A DNA stretch of 64,000 bases from Furcasterigmium furcatum (GCA_001599815.1 BCIA01000001.1:6220978-6284977), one strand, 5' to 3'; counted from the first letter of the stretch, positions 10,718-22,846 are shown. The notes: generated by a model from the letters alone, not told the origin. Translations and numbers: made by a program.

Positions 10718-11694
10718 GGTGAGCGGCGGTGAGAGGGCTCGCTGCCGTCCGTGTACTTAGGTAGTATCCGAGGAGATCCTAGTGGTAGGCTTCCAAACCT
10801 CACACTCAAGCCATCGCCAGCTCAGGTCGAGGACATTTCTTCCGAAGTGATGAGGACGATCCGGCGAGAGAAGTCCCGAGAACGGAAATCCAAAGATGGT
10901 CAAGAGATAAGGACCAGTGGACAGGTGACTGGCAGAAAATAAAGCCTCACTCCGCGAGGTTTAGAGCCAACGGGCGCCAATGTTTCGAGTCCGGCTGATC
11001 TTGACTCGTGGCATCTGGCTGGGGAAAAGAGGGAAAATCAAGGTGAAGATCCAAGACGAAAGGGAACAAGGCAAAGAGGGTCCAGCCCCTTCAACGATGT
11101 CGACGAACTGGCTGAGCTGCTTGGCCGGGCGGATGTCGTCAGCCTCTCTCGGGCGGTGCCCGGGCTGTCGCTCCCCCACCAAGAAGGAAGTCCCCCGCCT
11201 AACACGAGTCGCTCCAGCCGCTACAGCGACTCGTGTTTAGTGCTATCGGCCACCTTATTAGCACTGTAACGGCCCCAGCTTGTTGGAGTGTCTCGTTAGC
11301 GGCATGCGGGGTCGCTCGGTGAGCCCACGGTGAAGAAGTGTCGGAGTGGGGCACCGGTCTTCTCCAATGCACCCCCAAGCATGTTTACACCCCCCGAAAG
11401 TAAACAAACCCGGCCCGCCAAACCCCGGACCTGGCACTTCTCGTCTTCATCCAGCCTCCATCCTGGGATCGCGCTCTGCCCTCTACAACTTTTCAAGCAG
11501 ACAACACGGTTGCACGCGTCGCCCGAAGCTCATGGCACCTCCAGACCTTCCTATTTTCTGATTGTGCCTCTCAATTGTTCCTCCAAACATCCATCTAGAC
11601 GCGTCGTCGCCCCTACCGCAACTCTTGGCCGACAACCTGACATCAGCCTTCCACCTCCGAGCACGCGTCCAACGCGTGGAAAACTCCTTCAGCC
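10718..11694. other. Divergent promoter region
   Basis: Almost 1 kb separates the starts of the GH76 gene (minus) and the spindle-pole gene (plus). Pyrimidine-rich leader sequence precedes the ATG at 11695. No gene or repeat was recognised. Confidence 0.55.
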
Positions 11695-14600
11695 ATGGAG
11701 TCCGATGCCGTTGCCAGTCGATATCGCTCTCGCATCCTTAGGGAAATGAACGCAAACCGCGAAAACCCTTTCAACTCTCCTCCCTCCTCCACCGGCTCCC
11801 ATGGCACAGTCAGCCCGACCATGTCCTCCGTCTTCTCAGACCCCGACGGCGAGTCGACACGGAAGCTGAACGAGGACATAGCTCGCCTCACCGGCCAGAA
11901 GAACGGCAAGCTCCAGGTCAATTGGGACGCGGCTCACAAGCAGTGGCCCGACTACTACAAGCCGACACAGACAAATTCGCGACCCATGGCCACCGGCGCA
12001 TTGCCCGACCACAACAAGCTCACCAAGGCCCTCGAAGCGAGAGATAACATGGCGCCCAAGTACCTTGCGAAATATCTCGACGAGTCCACGCAGGATACGT
12101 GGCAGGACTCCAAGCGGACGCGTGCCGAGATGCAGCCTCGCGTCGACAACGAGTCAGAACTCTCCTCCAACTTCACAAGATCCCCCAAGCGGCCAGAATT
12201 CAGGCCCGAGTCTTCCCGCTTCGCGAACCAGCCGCGCACGAGGAGCCCCCTTGCCCGAGCATCCATGCGCCAGTCTTCCGGAGACCAGTACGCTGCTCTC
12301 CAGCCGTCGGTTCGCGACCAGGTCGACCGATTCGATCACCTCCAGAACGCACAGGCTCTGGCAGCGACACCAAAAGTCACACCCGCACCCGACATGGCCC
12401 CCCGGCACACCCCGGCCGACTTCAACACCATTCGCAAGACATTCCCTTCTCCTGCCGCAACAGACAGCCCGGCACATAACGTCGCTGGCGGGACTGTCAA
12501 CTCGTTCTTCATGCCCGACATCTCGCACCTCAACGATCTCGTGTCTGGCACCCTCCGCTTCAATGGCGCATACAAGAACGGTGTCCCGATCTTCGTGAAG
12601 CACGGGAAAGTGCGTGACCAGGCTGAGACGCGGGCCCCCTACAACCACGCCGAGGTCGACGGTATTGTTGTTCCGGAGGAGGAAGAGAAGATCTTCGTAT
12701 CCATGGACGCCATTCGCAAGGAGATTGAAGACCTCCAGGAACACGACGATATGGTTCAGAAGCACGCGACTGATCTCTACGGCGAGGTCGAGCGGCTCCA
12801 GCGGGAGGTTAAGCGCCTCAAGTCACGCAACTCTGTCGACAGCGCTCTTGGCTCTCGCACCGCGTCTGAACCCGAAACGGCTGCCCATGAGCGGCTGATT
12901 ACCGAGAAGCTAGGTAAGCCTCTCAATCATGAGGCTGCAATGGCACACGCTGACTTGAAGACAGTCCTCGAATCACAAGTGGCGTCTCTGCGATCTGAGC
13001 TCGACCAGGTGTCAAGGAAGGTGGGCGTGAGCGAAGTCGAGAACAACACGCTATCTCTTGAGCGGGACCGAGCTATCAAGAAGCTCCAGGAAGCTTGCGA
13101 GAACATTGGAGACCTCATGGACAAGCTTGACCGGAGGGAACAGGAGTTGAATGACACGCAAAAGAAGCTCGACCTCACGCTCCAATTTCAGTCGAGCCAA
13201 ACGAAGCCCAACCAGGCAGGCGGCTCAGAGAAGCACGATGCCGGTGCCCTTGAGCTCGAGAACCGGGCTCTTCGCGCCGACAACAGCACCCTCCGCAGCG
13301 AGAAGCAGACGTTGCAGGAAGAGCTCGAGTCCCTGCGAGCCGACAACAACTCTCTGCGTCGGGAGTACGAGTCTCTGATGACCGAGAACCGGTCGTTGCG
13401 AGGGAACGCGCGAACGCTGATGAGTGAGAACGAAGAGCTCCGACAGGGCGGCGAGTCTTCGCAGCGTGAGTTGACTGCCCTCCGAGAGGAGGTTGAGGTA
13501 CTGCAGCAGGACTTGGAAGTTCTTGAGCAGGAAAAGACATCTCTCAAGGAGGACAACGATAGCCTCGTGCGCCACAACGAGAAGTACTTTGATGAGAACA
13601 AGATCCTTCGCCGGGAGAATAGCGGTTTCGAGCGCAGCATCCACGACCTGCACGACGAGAACCTGCGCCTCAAGGAGGAGGTCGAATTCTTGAAGCAACA
13701 GCTTGATCACTGCCGGCCCCTCGGCAAGGACGACGACTTCTCCGTGCGCCTGGGCCACGATGACTACCTTGAAGAGCCCGAGGAGAAGGAGGAGGAGGAA
13801 GGCATGACGTCCGCGTTCTTCGTTCCCGACATTACTATTGATGAGAACTCGATCATTGCGGACGCAACGTCAGACAGCAACAAGGCTCCACCGAAGGAGG
13901 ACAGCAGGCCGATCGAGATTGCTGATAGCACCGCCCCGACAGATCTGAGCCTTGACCTCGAGCCAGCAGTCGTCAACACCCAGAAGGGCAAGGCCGTTGC
14001 CACCAAGGGCCAGAAGGCCGCCAAGGATCTGACGAGCCAGGGCCAAAAGGTGGCCTTCTCGCTCCCCGACGACACCCAGAACAGCAGGATTTCCTCCAAC
14101 ATGGCCAACCAGGGCAGCAAGCGGAGGTCGACCTCCCAGGTGACACACCGTAGCTCTGCTAAGAGCAGCTCGGTGCCCGTTCTGGAAGCCTACCGCGACG
14201 ATAGCACGATTCTCTCTCCCGAAGTCACACAGAACATGTCTGTTTCGATGGACATCAGCAAGCCCGTCCATGAGATCACGTCGAGATCCCAGGCCACGCA
14301 GGACCTGACCAGCCACAGTCGCAAGGGTGCCGCCAAGTCCTCTATGAAGTCCGCTCACCAGAGGTCTGCCACCGTCGATGTGACTCCCCGAAGCCGCCGG
14401 GATGCTGCCCTGCGCGATCCCAAGAGCAACTGTCCTGCCCTGTCTCCGGATGCCCGGCGCGTCCTGGATGGCCTCTGCGAGCACAAGTGTAAGAACTGTG
14501 TCGTTTGCAGCCGGATCTCAGCGCACCGCGGCACCGTTACCGCGAAGGAGGCTGCGGAGGGCAAGAAGCGCGTCCGGGTCTCCAGGCCTGTGCCGGTCAC

Positions 14601-14997
14601 GGATCAGTACGCGCAGCACGGCGCGTACTCGGAGGAGCCGACGATGCGCCCCTCGCAGGACCCGGGCCACGCGCTTGCCATGGTCATCAAGGGCCTGGAG
14701 GACGAGGCGGCGCACATGAAGATGGAGCTGTCGCAGCTGCAGGCGCAGTACAACGAGCTCAACTCGTCGCTGGGCAAGCGGGAGCGCAAGGAGCTGGCGT
14801 CGGATATTAAGCAGGTCCTCATGCGGCTCGAGGTCAAGAACGACCAGATCTACGCGCTTTACGACGTGCTGGAGGGGCAGAAGCAGGCGAACCAGGCCAT
14901 GTCGGAGGATGAGCTGGAGATGACGGTGTTCAGCATCACGGGGATCAGCGTGCGCGACGTGAGCCAGAACTTTACACTAGAGGGAATTGTTGCGTGA
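11695..14997 (+). CDS. Ppc89/Cep57-like spindle-pole coiled-coil protein
   Basis: The open frame encodes 1100 residues. The N-terminal 350 are Ser/Pro-rich and disordered. Residues of about 350-680 form long coiled coils with repeated ENRxLRxxN-type heptads, then comes a disordered acidic and basic linker. The C terminus contains HKCKNCVVCSRI followed by a helical segment (GLEDEAAHMKMELSQLQAQY and VLMRLEVKNDQIYALYDVLE) resembling the Cep57 microtubule-binding domain of fungal Ppc89. Such proteins are structural parts of the spindle pole body. A 51 bp stretch at 12914-12964 (GTAAGC, GCTGAC, ACAG) keeps the frame open but looks like an intron; removing it gives 1083 residues. Confidence 0.8.
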   Translation: MESDAVASRYRSRILREMNANRENPFNSPPSSTGSHGTVSPTMSSVFSDPDGESTRKLNEDIARLTGQKNGKLQVNWDAAHKQWPDYYKPTQTNSRPMATGALPDHNKLTKALEARDNMAPKYLAKYLDESTQDTWQDSKRTRAEMQPRVDNESELSSNFTRSPKRPEFRPESSRFANQPRTRSPLARASMRQSSGDQYAALQPSVRDQVDRFDHLQNAQALAATPKVTPAPDMAPRHTPADFNTIRKTFPSPAATDSPAHNVAGGTVNSFFMPDISHLNDLVSGTLRFNGAYKNGVPIFVKHGKVRDQAETRAPYNHAEVDGIVVPEEEEKIFVSMDAIRKEIEDLQEHDDMVQKHATDLYGEVERLQREVKRLKSRNSVDSALGSRTASEPETAAHERLITEKLGKPLNHEAAMAHADLKTVLESQVASLRSELDQVSRKVGVSEVENNTLSLERDRAIKKLQEACENIGDLMDKLDRREQELNDTQKKLDLTLQFQSSQTKPNQAGGSEKHDAGALELENRALRADNSTLRSEKQTLQEELESLRADNNSLRREYESLMTENRSLRGNARTLMSENEELRQGGESSQRELTALREEVEVLQQDLEVLEQEKTSLKEDNDSLVRHNEKYFDENKILRRENSGFERSIHDLHDENLRLKEEVEFLKQQLDHCRPLGKDDDFSVRLGHDDYLEEPEEKEEEEGMTSAFFVPDITIDENSIIADATSDSNKAPPKEDSRPIEIADSTAPTDLSLDLEPAVVNTQKGKAVATKGQKAAKDLTSQGQKVAFSLPDDTQNSRISSNMANQGSKRRSTSQVTHRSSAKSSSVPVLEAYRDDSTILSPEVTQNMSVSMDISKPVHEITSRSQATQDLTSHSRKGAAKSSMKSAHQRSATVDVTPRSRRDAALRDPKSNCPALSPDARRVLDGLCEHKCKNCVVCSRISAHRGTVTAKEAAEGKKRVRVSRPVPVTDQYAQHGAYSEEPTMRPSQDPGHALAMVIKGLEDEAAHMKMELSQLQAQYNELNSSLGKRERKELASDIKQVLMRLEVKNDQIYALYDVLEGQKQANQAMSEDELEMTVFSITGISVRDVSQNFTLEGIVA

Positions 14998-16117
14998 GCC
15001 GGGGGTGGGGATGATGCATCTTGACGGTGTTTTGGGGACCCGTGGCAGGCGGACACGGGCGGGCTTGTTTGTCTGGCTAGGAGCGGACGGCGTTTGGTTG
15101 TTTCTGGGTGTTCCACTTTGATTGTATATGTTTGATTGGGGGTGTTGATATGTTTATTATGCCCGGGCTGGGCGATGACAATGAGAAGCGTTCAAGACAT
15201 GACCTTGGGACAGGAGTATTTTGACGTGATGATTGCTTCATCGACATTACGTCGTTGCCTGGCGAGCGGCTGCTCCCGTCGAGACAGGGTTGATGGAGGA
15301 ATAGATTCAACAGGGGAAGGCCGAGATGAACAAACGAGTTCAGGGTACTATTGCAAAGGAGCGACGCAGTGACGGGACGAGTTTTGATGGTTATCGTAGG
15401 CATCACAGCACGGGGCCCCGTCGTGGAGCCGAGACAGCAGAAGCATCCTCAAACTTGTGACATGTTGGGATTCTAACCGAACTCTGGCAGCTCTGATCGA
15501 GGCCAAAGCTCAGCCCTGTCGTCTGCCACGCGACCAACCCCTTCAGCTTCACACTCGCGCCACTAACGTCTCCAACCATCTTCTTCGTAGCTCTGGCAAG
15601 CAGCACCACAATGAAAACAGCACCCGAAGGTAGAAATCAAAAATTTCGCCCGCGATGGCCCCGAAGGACAATCGAGGGAGGACGACTCCGCGATGTGCAA
15701 TGCAGGCCTTCCTCCTTACTCCGAAGCATTCTTGAGCGCCCCGGAATCGAACAAGGTAAGTATGAAGAAAGGAAGAAGAGAAACTTCCAAAGAAACCGGA
15801 GGTCAGGGAGAATTTATAGGCTGCGGTGGGTGGGTCAGATCAGTAGGTGGGGCGCTTCGCCAGGGTCTGATTTATCATTGGCTGGGGAAATTAGGCCTCG
15901 GAAGGCACGTACCTTTTGGAAGGGAAGCAGAGAGGCAGGTGAACGGTGCACGGGCCAATTTTGGCGGGACAAGCTCAACTCGACTTTGAACTCGGACAAG
16001 CACAATTTGGGCATCACCAAACAGCCAAGTGACCTCCAGCCGACTCGCGCCATACCCTCAATTACCCTCCTCGCACCTCATCCTCCAAGCCGAGCAGCCG
16101 CCCAAACGCCGCCCACC
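14998..16117. other. Intergenic region between spindle-pole and Y14 genes
   Basis: The 1.1 kb includes the 3' flank of the coiled-coil gene and the leader of the RNA-binding protein. The frame of the latter stays open back to 15611, but no conserved protein sequence is seen before the ATG at 16118. It is treated as untranslated leader and promoter. Confidence 0.5.
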
Positions 16118-16699
16118 ATGGCCGACGTCGAAATGGAGATCGACCAGCCCCAGGAGGCCGCCGCCGGCGCTCCCTCTGCCCCCGAGGGCCGCAACGACAA
16201 CATGCAGACCCACGGCCGCGCCACGGCCGTCCGCTCCATCGAGGGCTGGATCATCATCGTCACCAACGTCCACGAGGAGGCCGACGAGGAGGCCATCCAC
16301 GACATGTTCGGGGAGTTCGGCGAGATCAAGAACCTGCATCTGCCGCTGGACAGGCGAAGCGGCTACGTCAAGGTGCGTGCAGTACACACCCGCCCCAAGC
16401 CCTTGACAAATACTGACCATACCCTCCAGGGCTACGCCCTCATCGAATACGCAACCCTCGAAGAAGCGCGCGCGGCGATAGACGCCTCTCACAAGGCCAA
16501 GCTCCTCGAGCAGACCATCACCGTCGACTTCGCCTTCGTCCGTCCCCCGCCGGGTAAGAACAACGATCGCGGCGGCGCGAGGAACCACCCTGGCGGCCGC
16601 ACCCTGAACCGCGGGCGCGGCAGGAGCAGGAGCCGCAGCCGCACGCCCGGCGCCGACAGGGGTGCACCCCCGAAGGAGGGGGCTGAAGACATCGAATGA
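16118..16699 (+). CDS. Exon-junction RNA-binding protein Y14/RBM8A
   Basis: Two exons, 16118-16372 and 16430-16699, encode 174 residues. The 57 bp intron has a GTGCGT donor, a TACTGACC branch site and a CCAG acceptor. Being a multiple of three and stop-free, it could be misread as coding. One RRM follows an acidic N terminus: GWIIIVTNV is the RNP2 strand and GYALIEYA the RNP1 strand, with HDMFGEFGEIKNLHLPLDRR between, a strong Y14 signature. The C terminus is an RGG/RS-type tail (GRGRSRSRSRTPG). Y14 pairs with Mago in the exon junction complex deposited on spliced nuclear mRNA. Length and domain order match the family. Confidence 0.93.
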   Translation: MADVEMEIDQPQEAAAGAPSAPEGRNDNMQTHGRATAVRSIEGWIIIVTNVHEEADEEAIHDMFGEFGEIKNLHLPLDRRSGYVKVRAVHTRPKPLTNTDHTLQGYALIEYATLEEARAAIDASHKAKLLEQTITVDFAFVRPPPGKNNDRGGARNHPGGRTLNRGRGRSRSRSRTPGADRGAPPKEGAEDIE

Positions 16700-17464
16700 A
16701 GCGACGCCCGGGGATGAGATGACCCTTCAAAACTCGGGGGTGAAAAGTCACGGATAGAATAGGGGCAGGCATAGGCCACGGGACATCCGCCGTCAAAAAT
16801 GCCGGTATGGCCGGCTGGCGTCTTGGATCGAGCACGGGATATTGGCAGATGCTCTGCGAAGCAGGCGATGGTGTGGCCGATATGCTTGCATGTCGGCATG
16901 TATATCTACATAAGACAAGGTATGTTACGTTCCCGCCGCCAAAACCTGTGCCCTGACTGACAATCTCGGCATAGAATGAATAATAACGACTCTGAACCAC
17001 GGCGTTCATACCTCACCAAGACCTTCCTGTGACCAAGCTCCTCGCAACGAATCAAGCGATACCAACCACCAACTTCGACGTCACCGCCCTATTTTCCAAG
17101 TAGCAAGGTCAGGAAATATATGCTTGATTCAGATGCTTGATTCAGATACCTTGCCTTCCAGACACTTTTCCTATGTGATCGCAGACTTATCCAGCGTTCA
17201 CCTCGGCGTGCTGGACTGTGAGAGGAAGAGAGATTCCCTGGAGCGCAGAGAGATCATCTCACTTAACAGGGGCTCAACCTGGAGCCTGCCCGACGCGTTG
17301 CTCATGAGAATTGACACCATTTCTGGGACGATTATGCAAAGGTTGACCAAAGGTGTATTACAAGAAGCACTACGACACAACCACTCTACTTTTGGCTTTC
17401 CAGAATCTAGGTACCCAAGTACGCAAAAGAAACCAAAGCACAACTGTGCACCATGACACACCCT
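16700..17464. other. Convergent intergenic region
   Basis: The 3' flanks of the Y14 gene (plus) and the PhoD-like gene (minus) meet here. A 13 bp unit (tgcttgattcaga) occurs twice in tandem near 17120-17146. No gene is supported. Confidence 0.5.
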
Positions 17465-20400
17465 TCAACGTCTTCCATAGGACTCGTAATAGCCATCTTC
17501 TTCGGCCGAATCATAATCATCATCGTCATAATACCTCGTATCCCGACCTGCGGGAGGAGGCGCCTGCCGCTGCTGTACCTGTGCCTGTGGCAGGGCTTGC
17601 GGCGCGGCTTGCTGCGGGTAATGGTACCGCTGTGGTCGGCTTTGCTGGGCCGGCGGCTGCGACGCACCTGCGCGCCCAAGGACCGGCGGCTGCTGTCTTT
17701 GCTGAGGTGCTTGTAGCTGGGGAGGTGGAGGCTGCTGCTGCCACTGCTGCTGCTGCTGTTGTTGCTGCTGCTGCTGCGGCGCATATCGCTGTTGCTGTGG
17801 CCTGGGCTGATGCTGTGCTCGCGTGGGTTGTTCGGCTGCTGCATCCCTTGGGGGAGTTCCCCAGCCCCCGTCGCCGCCACCAACTCTCTCTTGACTAGCT
17901 GGTACGGAGTGTGACAGTTGTTGCGGCTGGAGTCCAGCATCGCCTGGACCTTGTTGCTGCTTCTTCTTGAAGCTGAGGAAACGCTTGAAGCCTGTGGGAG
18001 CTGGCTTTTGCAGCGCGGCTCCATCCTTCGTATCATCCCAGAAAAGGCGGGGAACAAGCAGACGGTAAGGAACCGTGATACCCGCCGGGTCGCGGGGGTT
18101 GACCTCGACATTCAGCGTGATATCCAGGCCGCCTTCAAGATCTACGTTGAACTTTTCAGCTCCAGGCTTCTTCATTTGCTTCACCGATAGCCCTGTTGGA
18201 GTGCGGTGGAAAGGCCTGATAGGAACCGGTGGCTCCGGCGGGCCATCATCGTAGGCTTCCTGTTGGTTTGTCGGCGCGAATTGTTGCTGCGGATGCTGCT
18301 GGCGGCCTTGCTGGGGCGCCCTAGCAGGTGGGCTTGCCGTGAAGTAATCCTCATCTCCGGGACTGAATTCGTCAAGGGCCGGTGGCCGGCCGCTTCCACC
18401 GCGAAGTCTCAGATGGCCATCGCGAGGCGGCGTGGGAGGACTCCTCGGTTCATCATATGCATCGTAGTACTCCTCCTCGCCAGTGTCAGAGTCTCCCCAT
18501 TGGCCATTGATACCGCCGTCATCAGGCCGTCCCCTGGATGGCTTTCGCCCAAAGAAGCTGCGCGGCGCGAAATCACCCCGATTCAGAGACATCGTACGTG
18601 TGGGCTGGGGTTGAGGTGGTCTCTGAGGGTCTGCCGCGGGCTTGCGTCGTCGCGAGGAAAGTCGGCGGATGAGACCCCCTATCCTGCTCTCACCTGACAC
18701 GGGTGGTCTTGAGTCACGGCCTCGAGCAGTCTCTGGACGATTCTTGCTTAGACGCCTCATGATTCCACCTTGAGCCTTTGGAGCTGACGGTGGGTTATGA
18801 GCCCCATCATAGCCTGGGATAGGGGGCGTTGGCGGCGGCGTGGCTCCGGGCGTCCACTCGCGAATGGAGCACCAGTTGCGGTGTGGCAGCAAATGCTTGT
18901 TGTTCCTGGGCTTGCCGTCGACGCCTTGGGTGAACAGCGGAATCATCGACTCCTCTGTATTGTCATCGAAATGGTGGATCTTGTTCCGCTTGTTGAGGAC
19001 ATCTGCCAGCATGTTGGGCGGTGGCGTGTTGGCAATGGCGGATGAGATGACGTTGGGCATGTAGCGGAAGTCCTTGTGCTTGGGAAGCCCAAGCTTGGGG
19101 TTGGCGAAGAACTGGCCAACGGCAGCAAGGTGCACATCGCCGCTGAGGATCGTGATTCGGACAGACTTGTCTGCCGCTAGATCCTGGAGGTCCTCAATGA
19201 CGAAGCGCCGCTCCCGCTTGTGGTTCTTGGCTGTCCAGTGGTCATTCAGGTCGTCCATCACTTCGACGCCACCATCGATACGGTTGAGGGCATTGCCGAG
19301 AAAGCCGAGTTTGCCCATGGCCTTGACAGGATCCATCAGCCGCGAGGTCAAGCTGTGGGACATGATTAGTAAAAACTCGAGCATTATCGGGGATCATGGC
19401 ACTCACATGTTCTCCAGCCAGACCAGCCTGGGGTACGCAATGGGCACACCCAGAAGAACCAACAAATGCTCAGTCGCCCCTGACTTAATTTCGTCATAGC
19501 AACGGTCCATCATGATTCTCCATGTGTCTTCGGATATCACTTCTGTCTCCGTTCTCTCTGTGCGCGCATCCACGGCGAGCAGCGCAACCTTGGCACCCAG
19601 GGACATGTAGAGACTCCGGCTGAGCTCATGGATGAACGGCCCAGGCTTGTGGCCAAGCAGCCAGCTGGGCTCGTCCTCTTCCATCTCAGTGGGAAGGCTC
19701 TGCTGCTGGAACAACATGTAGTACTTGAAGGCCACTGCGCCAAGGCCAGAGAAGGCCGGGCATTTTTGCTCCATGTTAGGGTATGATCCATACCCGTCCG
19801 AAATGTCGTGGTCGTCCCACATGTTGACCATGGGAATTTGCGAGTTGGCCAGACCGAACAGGCCCTGGGAGAACCACATGCAATACCGCTCCAGGTACAG
19901 TGTCTCGAGCTCGTCCTGCATGTTTGGCGTGAAGAGCGCCTTACGCTTGTGAAGGGGGTTTCGGATCTCGAGCCACTCATTGAAGAGCTTGCTCTGTCCT
20001 ATCAAGCAGTCGTTGTAGATCTGGTCGCCGCCGCCGAGCATGACGTGGAAGGGCTGTGCCTGATGGGTGTTGAGCACGTCGCGCCACATGGGATCCGGCC
20101 CACTGAGGTCATCGGGGTTGACACTCATACTGAAGCCGTTGCAGCTGTGGAACATGATGTTCATGGACTGGTTGCGGGCTGGCACCCAGAAGCCAGTAGC
20201 AGGACCCCGATTGATACGGTAGGCGATCCGCTGTTGCTTATCGCGGAGCTCAACCTCGATGTTGAAGCGCCAGAACGTGTAGCCTCTCTCGGCGTGCAGG
20301 CGGAAGCCCCGTACGTCCTTGTACTTGGAGACCTTTTCTCCGTCTTGCGCACTCCGCTTCCGCCTGCCGGCATAGGAGTTGGGAAGTTCCGCAGCGCCCT

Positions 20401-22846
20401 GGGGCAAGGGATAATCAGGTGTGCTCCTGATCTGCTCAAAGAGGCCTTCATCCGTCTCATCCTTCGAAAGATCCTTGGCTTCCTCGAGATGCTCTACTGG
20501 CCTGACGTAGAGGGTCTCTCCTCGCCTACCGAGCTTGGGAATGCCGGCGATGGGGTCGACATACTCTGGTGGCAGATGCTTGTCCCCGGAGATCTCATGG
20601 GGCGGCGACGGCAGCAAGTCCAGAGGCTGGACGAAGAGGCGCAGCGTAGGAGCAATGTCGTAAGATGACTCTGAATCTTGGGTCACAATCATGACGGAGC
20701 CTCTCCAAATATCCCGATCCGTGGTGGTTCTCATCCTCGCGTTGGCCTTCTCATGGCGAATGCCGCAGTATCGCAAAAGCGGTCCGCACTTGAGATACAA
20801 ATGCGGCTTGAATCTTGTAGGCTCGTTTACCGTCTCGTCGTACTCGCCATCAAATGCTTCCGCGTTGCGCGGGCGGGAGTTGACGCTCGACCGCCGCCTG
20901 CCACCACTGCCTTCCCACCAAGGCGTATTCTTGTCGACTGGGGCTAGTTGCTCCTCGGTGAGCTCCAGCTGAGTGCCACTGAGGAGACCGACCGTGCCGG
21001 TCTTCCACTCCTCCAGGTACCGGGGAGGCTGGAACAAGCCACGGCCAGGGCCAATCTGTTCGCCTCTCTTAGCATACACCATGTGGGAACCACGCTCAGG
21101 GACAGGGTGGTCCTCGTCGGATGAGTAGCCCTCCTGTTCCTGTTGCGCGCGGGAATCAGGGTGAGGAGGCGGCCCTTGAGACCCTTGAGAAACTGGAACA
21201 ACTGCCATGCGGCCACCGGCAGGTGCGGGTGCAGGTGCTTGTTGCTGCTGTTGTCGTGGGCTGTCATACTCATCGTATGAGTTGGATCGAGAGGTTGGAG
21301 CCGTTGCCCGGCGCTGAACGCCTCCAAAGCCCATAAGCTTGGCCGCCTTACTGGGCATGCCACCCTTCCCTGGTTGATCTTGCGGGGGAATCCGATCGTA
21401 CACTCCATCATCATCGTCGGGTCCGTACGGCTCAGGAGGCAAGGGCTTCTCGCGAAGGGATCCGTGCATCGAACGCGGCACTGCTGCTGCCGCTGCACCA
21501 GAAGCAACCGGCTGACTGTTGAAATCGGTGTTACGCGGGCCAACATTGCCGTGCTTCTTCTCCATCTCCATGCGCTGCGAGTACCACGGGTCTCCAGGCG
21601 GCTCCTTTCTGAGCTTATTGCTTCCATTTCTGGTGAGGGAAAAGCCTGACTTGGTAGGCTCTGGTGCTTTGCTAGTAGAAATGGGCGGTGTTGCTTGGGG
21701 GCTGTCTTGCATGTAGTGGCCGTTGTGGCTGGTGCCAACGGGGAGCTTGAGGTCATTCTTAACGGCTCGTTCACGGAAACTCAGGTTGCGTTGAGGCACG
21801 CCTTGGCTGGTTTCCGGTCCCAGGGTAGCATCCGGGTAGCCTGTGGCTCTGCTGCGTGGTTGAGGCTCAAGCGGTTGCCTCCTGTCGTCTTCAAAGGGGG
21901 CCTGCGCGGGCTGTCCTCGCTGTCCTCTCGAGGTTGTCCGGGACGGCACGCCAGCTGCCGGCATCAAAACGCCACGGGAGGGTTCATCTCCTTCTTCAAA
22001 AGATGGCTTCCTTTCGGTGAATCGAACTTGTTGCTGAATGGGCTGGGCTTGAGGTTGAGGCTGCGTGTCCTGCTGTGCTTGTGCCCGTGGGCGTACTTGG
22101 GCGGCGTCAGGCTGCAGGAGGTCCGGGTTTGTAGCAGCCGCTTTTTCTCGTGCTCGACGCTCTGCGGCCTCCGCTCGAGCTCTCTTTTCTTCCTTTGAGA
22201 GTGTGACCTCCAGCTGCTGGAGGGGTGATCGGTCCTTGGCCGACACCCTGCGAGTGACCGGTGCCCTCTTAGGCTGACTTGTGGCAGCATCACCGGCGCC
22301 GCCCTGGGTCGATCTGTTCCTAGCACCGTCCTGATAGTATTCTTCAGTGGTTGCCGGTGGGCCGGCCTGTCGAGAGCCACGGGGTGGACCATAGCTTGGA
22401 CCAGCACCACCACCGTACGGATCCTTATAGCTCACGGGCGGTGCGCGCGGGACGTCTGGAGCGGCAGGCGGAGTCGGTGCATCGTCTCTGAGATCCAATT
22501 CCTCGCTCTTGCGACTCCTTCGGCGCTGGCGCCTCTCCACAAAGTCGGGGTGTTGGCCGGCATCGTATGGCATGGAGGGCGGTCTCGGGGCAAGACCTTG
22601 GTCGGCGAAGCTCGAGGTCGTGGGCGAGACAAAGGGGCTCATGGTGGACTCGGTGTGCGATGTGCGTGCCGTCTGGACAGAGGCACGGTTCTGCCGAGGG
22701 TGTGGCTGGGAGGTGCTTGAGGGATCCATGATTGGCGGTTGCGTCTGGTGACTGGAATCTGGTTGACGACTATCGTGGGCCTCTCTAGACGAGCGACGAA
22801 CGGAGGAGGAGCTTTTGGGCAGTTCGCCCCAGTAAGGTGTGGCCAT
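17465..22846 (-). CDS. Large PhoD-like phosphatase domain protein
   Basis: There are two exons, 19407-22846 and 17465-19352, with a 54 bp intron (GTGAGT donor, TACTAATC branch, ACAG acceptor), giving 1775 residues. The first roughly 600 residues are low-complexity and rich in Pro, Gln, Ser and Arg. The central part carries a fungal PhoD_2-type domain: YLKCGPLLRYCGI, HSCNGFSMSV, LGGGDQIYND, NMWDDHDISDGYGSYPN and SGDVHLAAVGQF across the splice junction. These match the metal-site blocks of alkaline phosphatase D, which hydrolyses phosphodiesters and monoesters. The C-terminal 500 residues are again disordered, with a run of about eleven Gln. No signal peptide is seen, so it is probably cytosolic or peripheral. 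The same frame is open upstream to 23953 without a convincing start. Confidence 0.87.
17744..17777. repeat. CAG/CTG trinucleotide run encoding poly-Gln
   Basis: An imperfect run of CTG/TTG triplets on the plus strand encodes poly-Gln on the minus strand inside the C-terminal tail of the PhoD-like protein. Interrupting TTG (CAA) codons suggest it is moderately stable. Confidence 0.75.
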
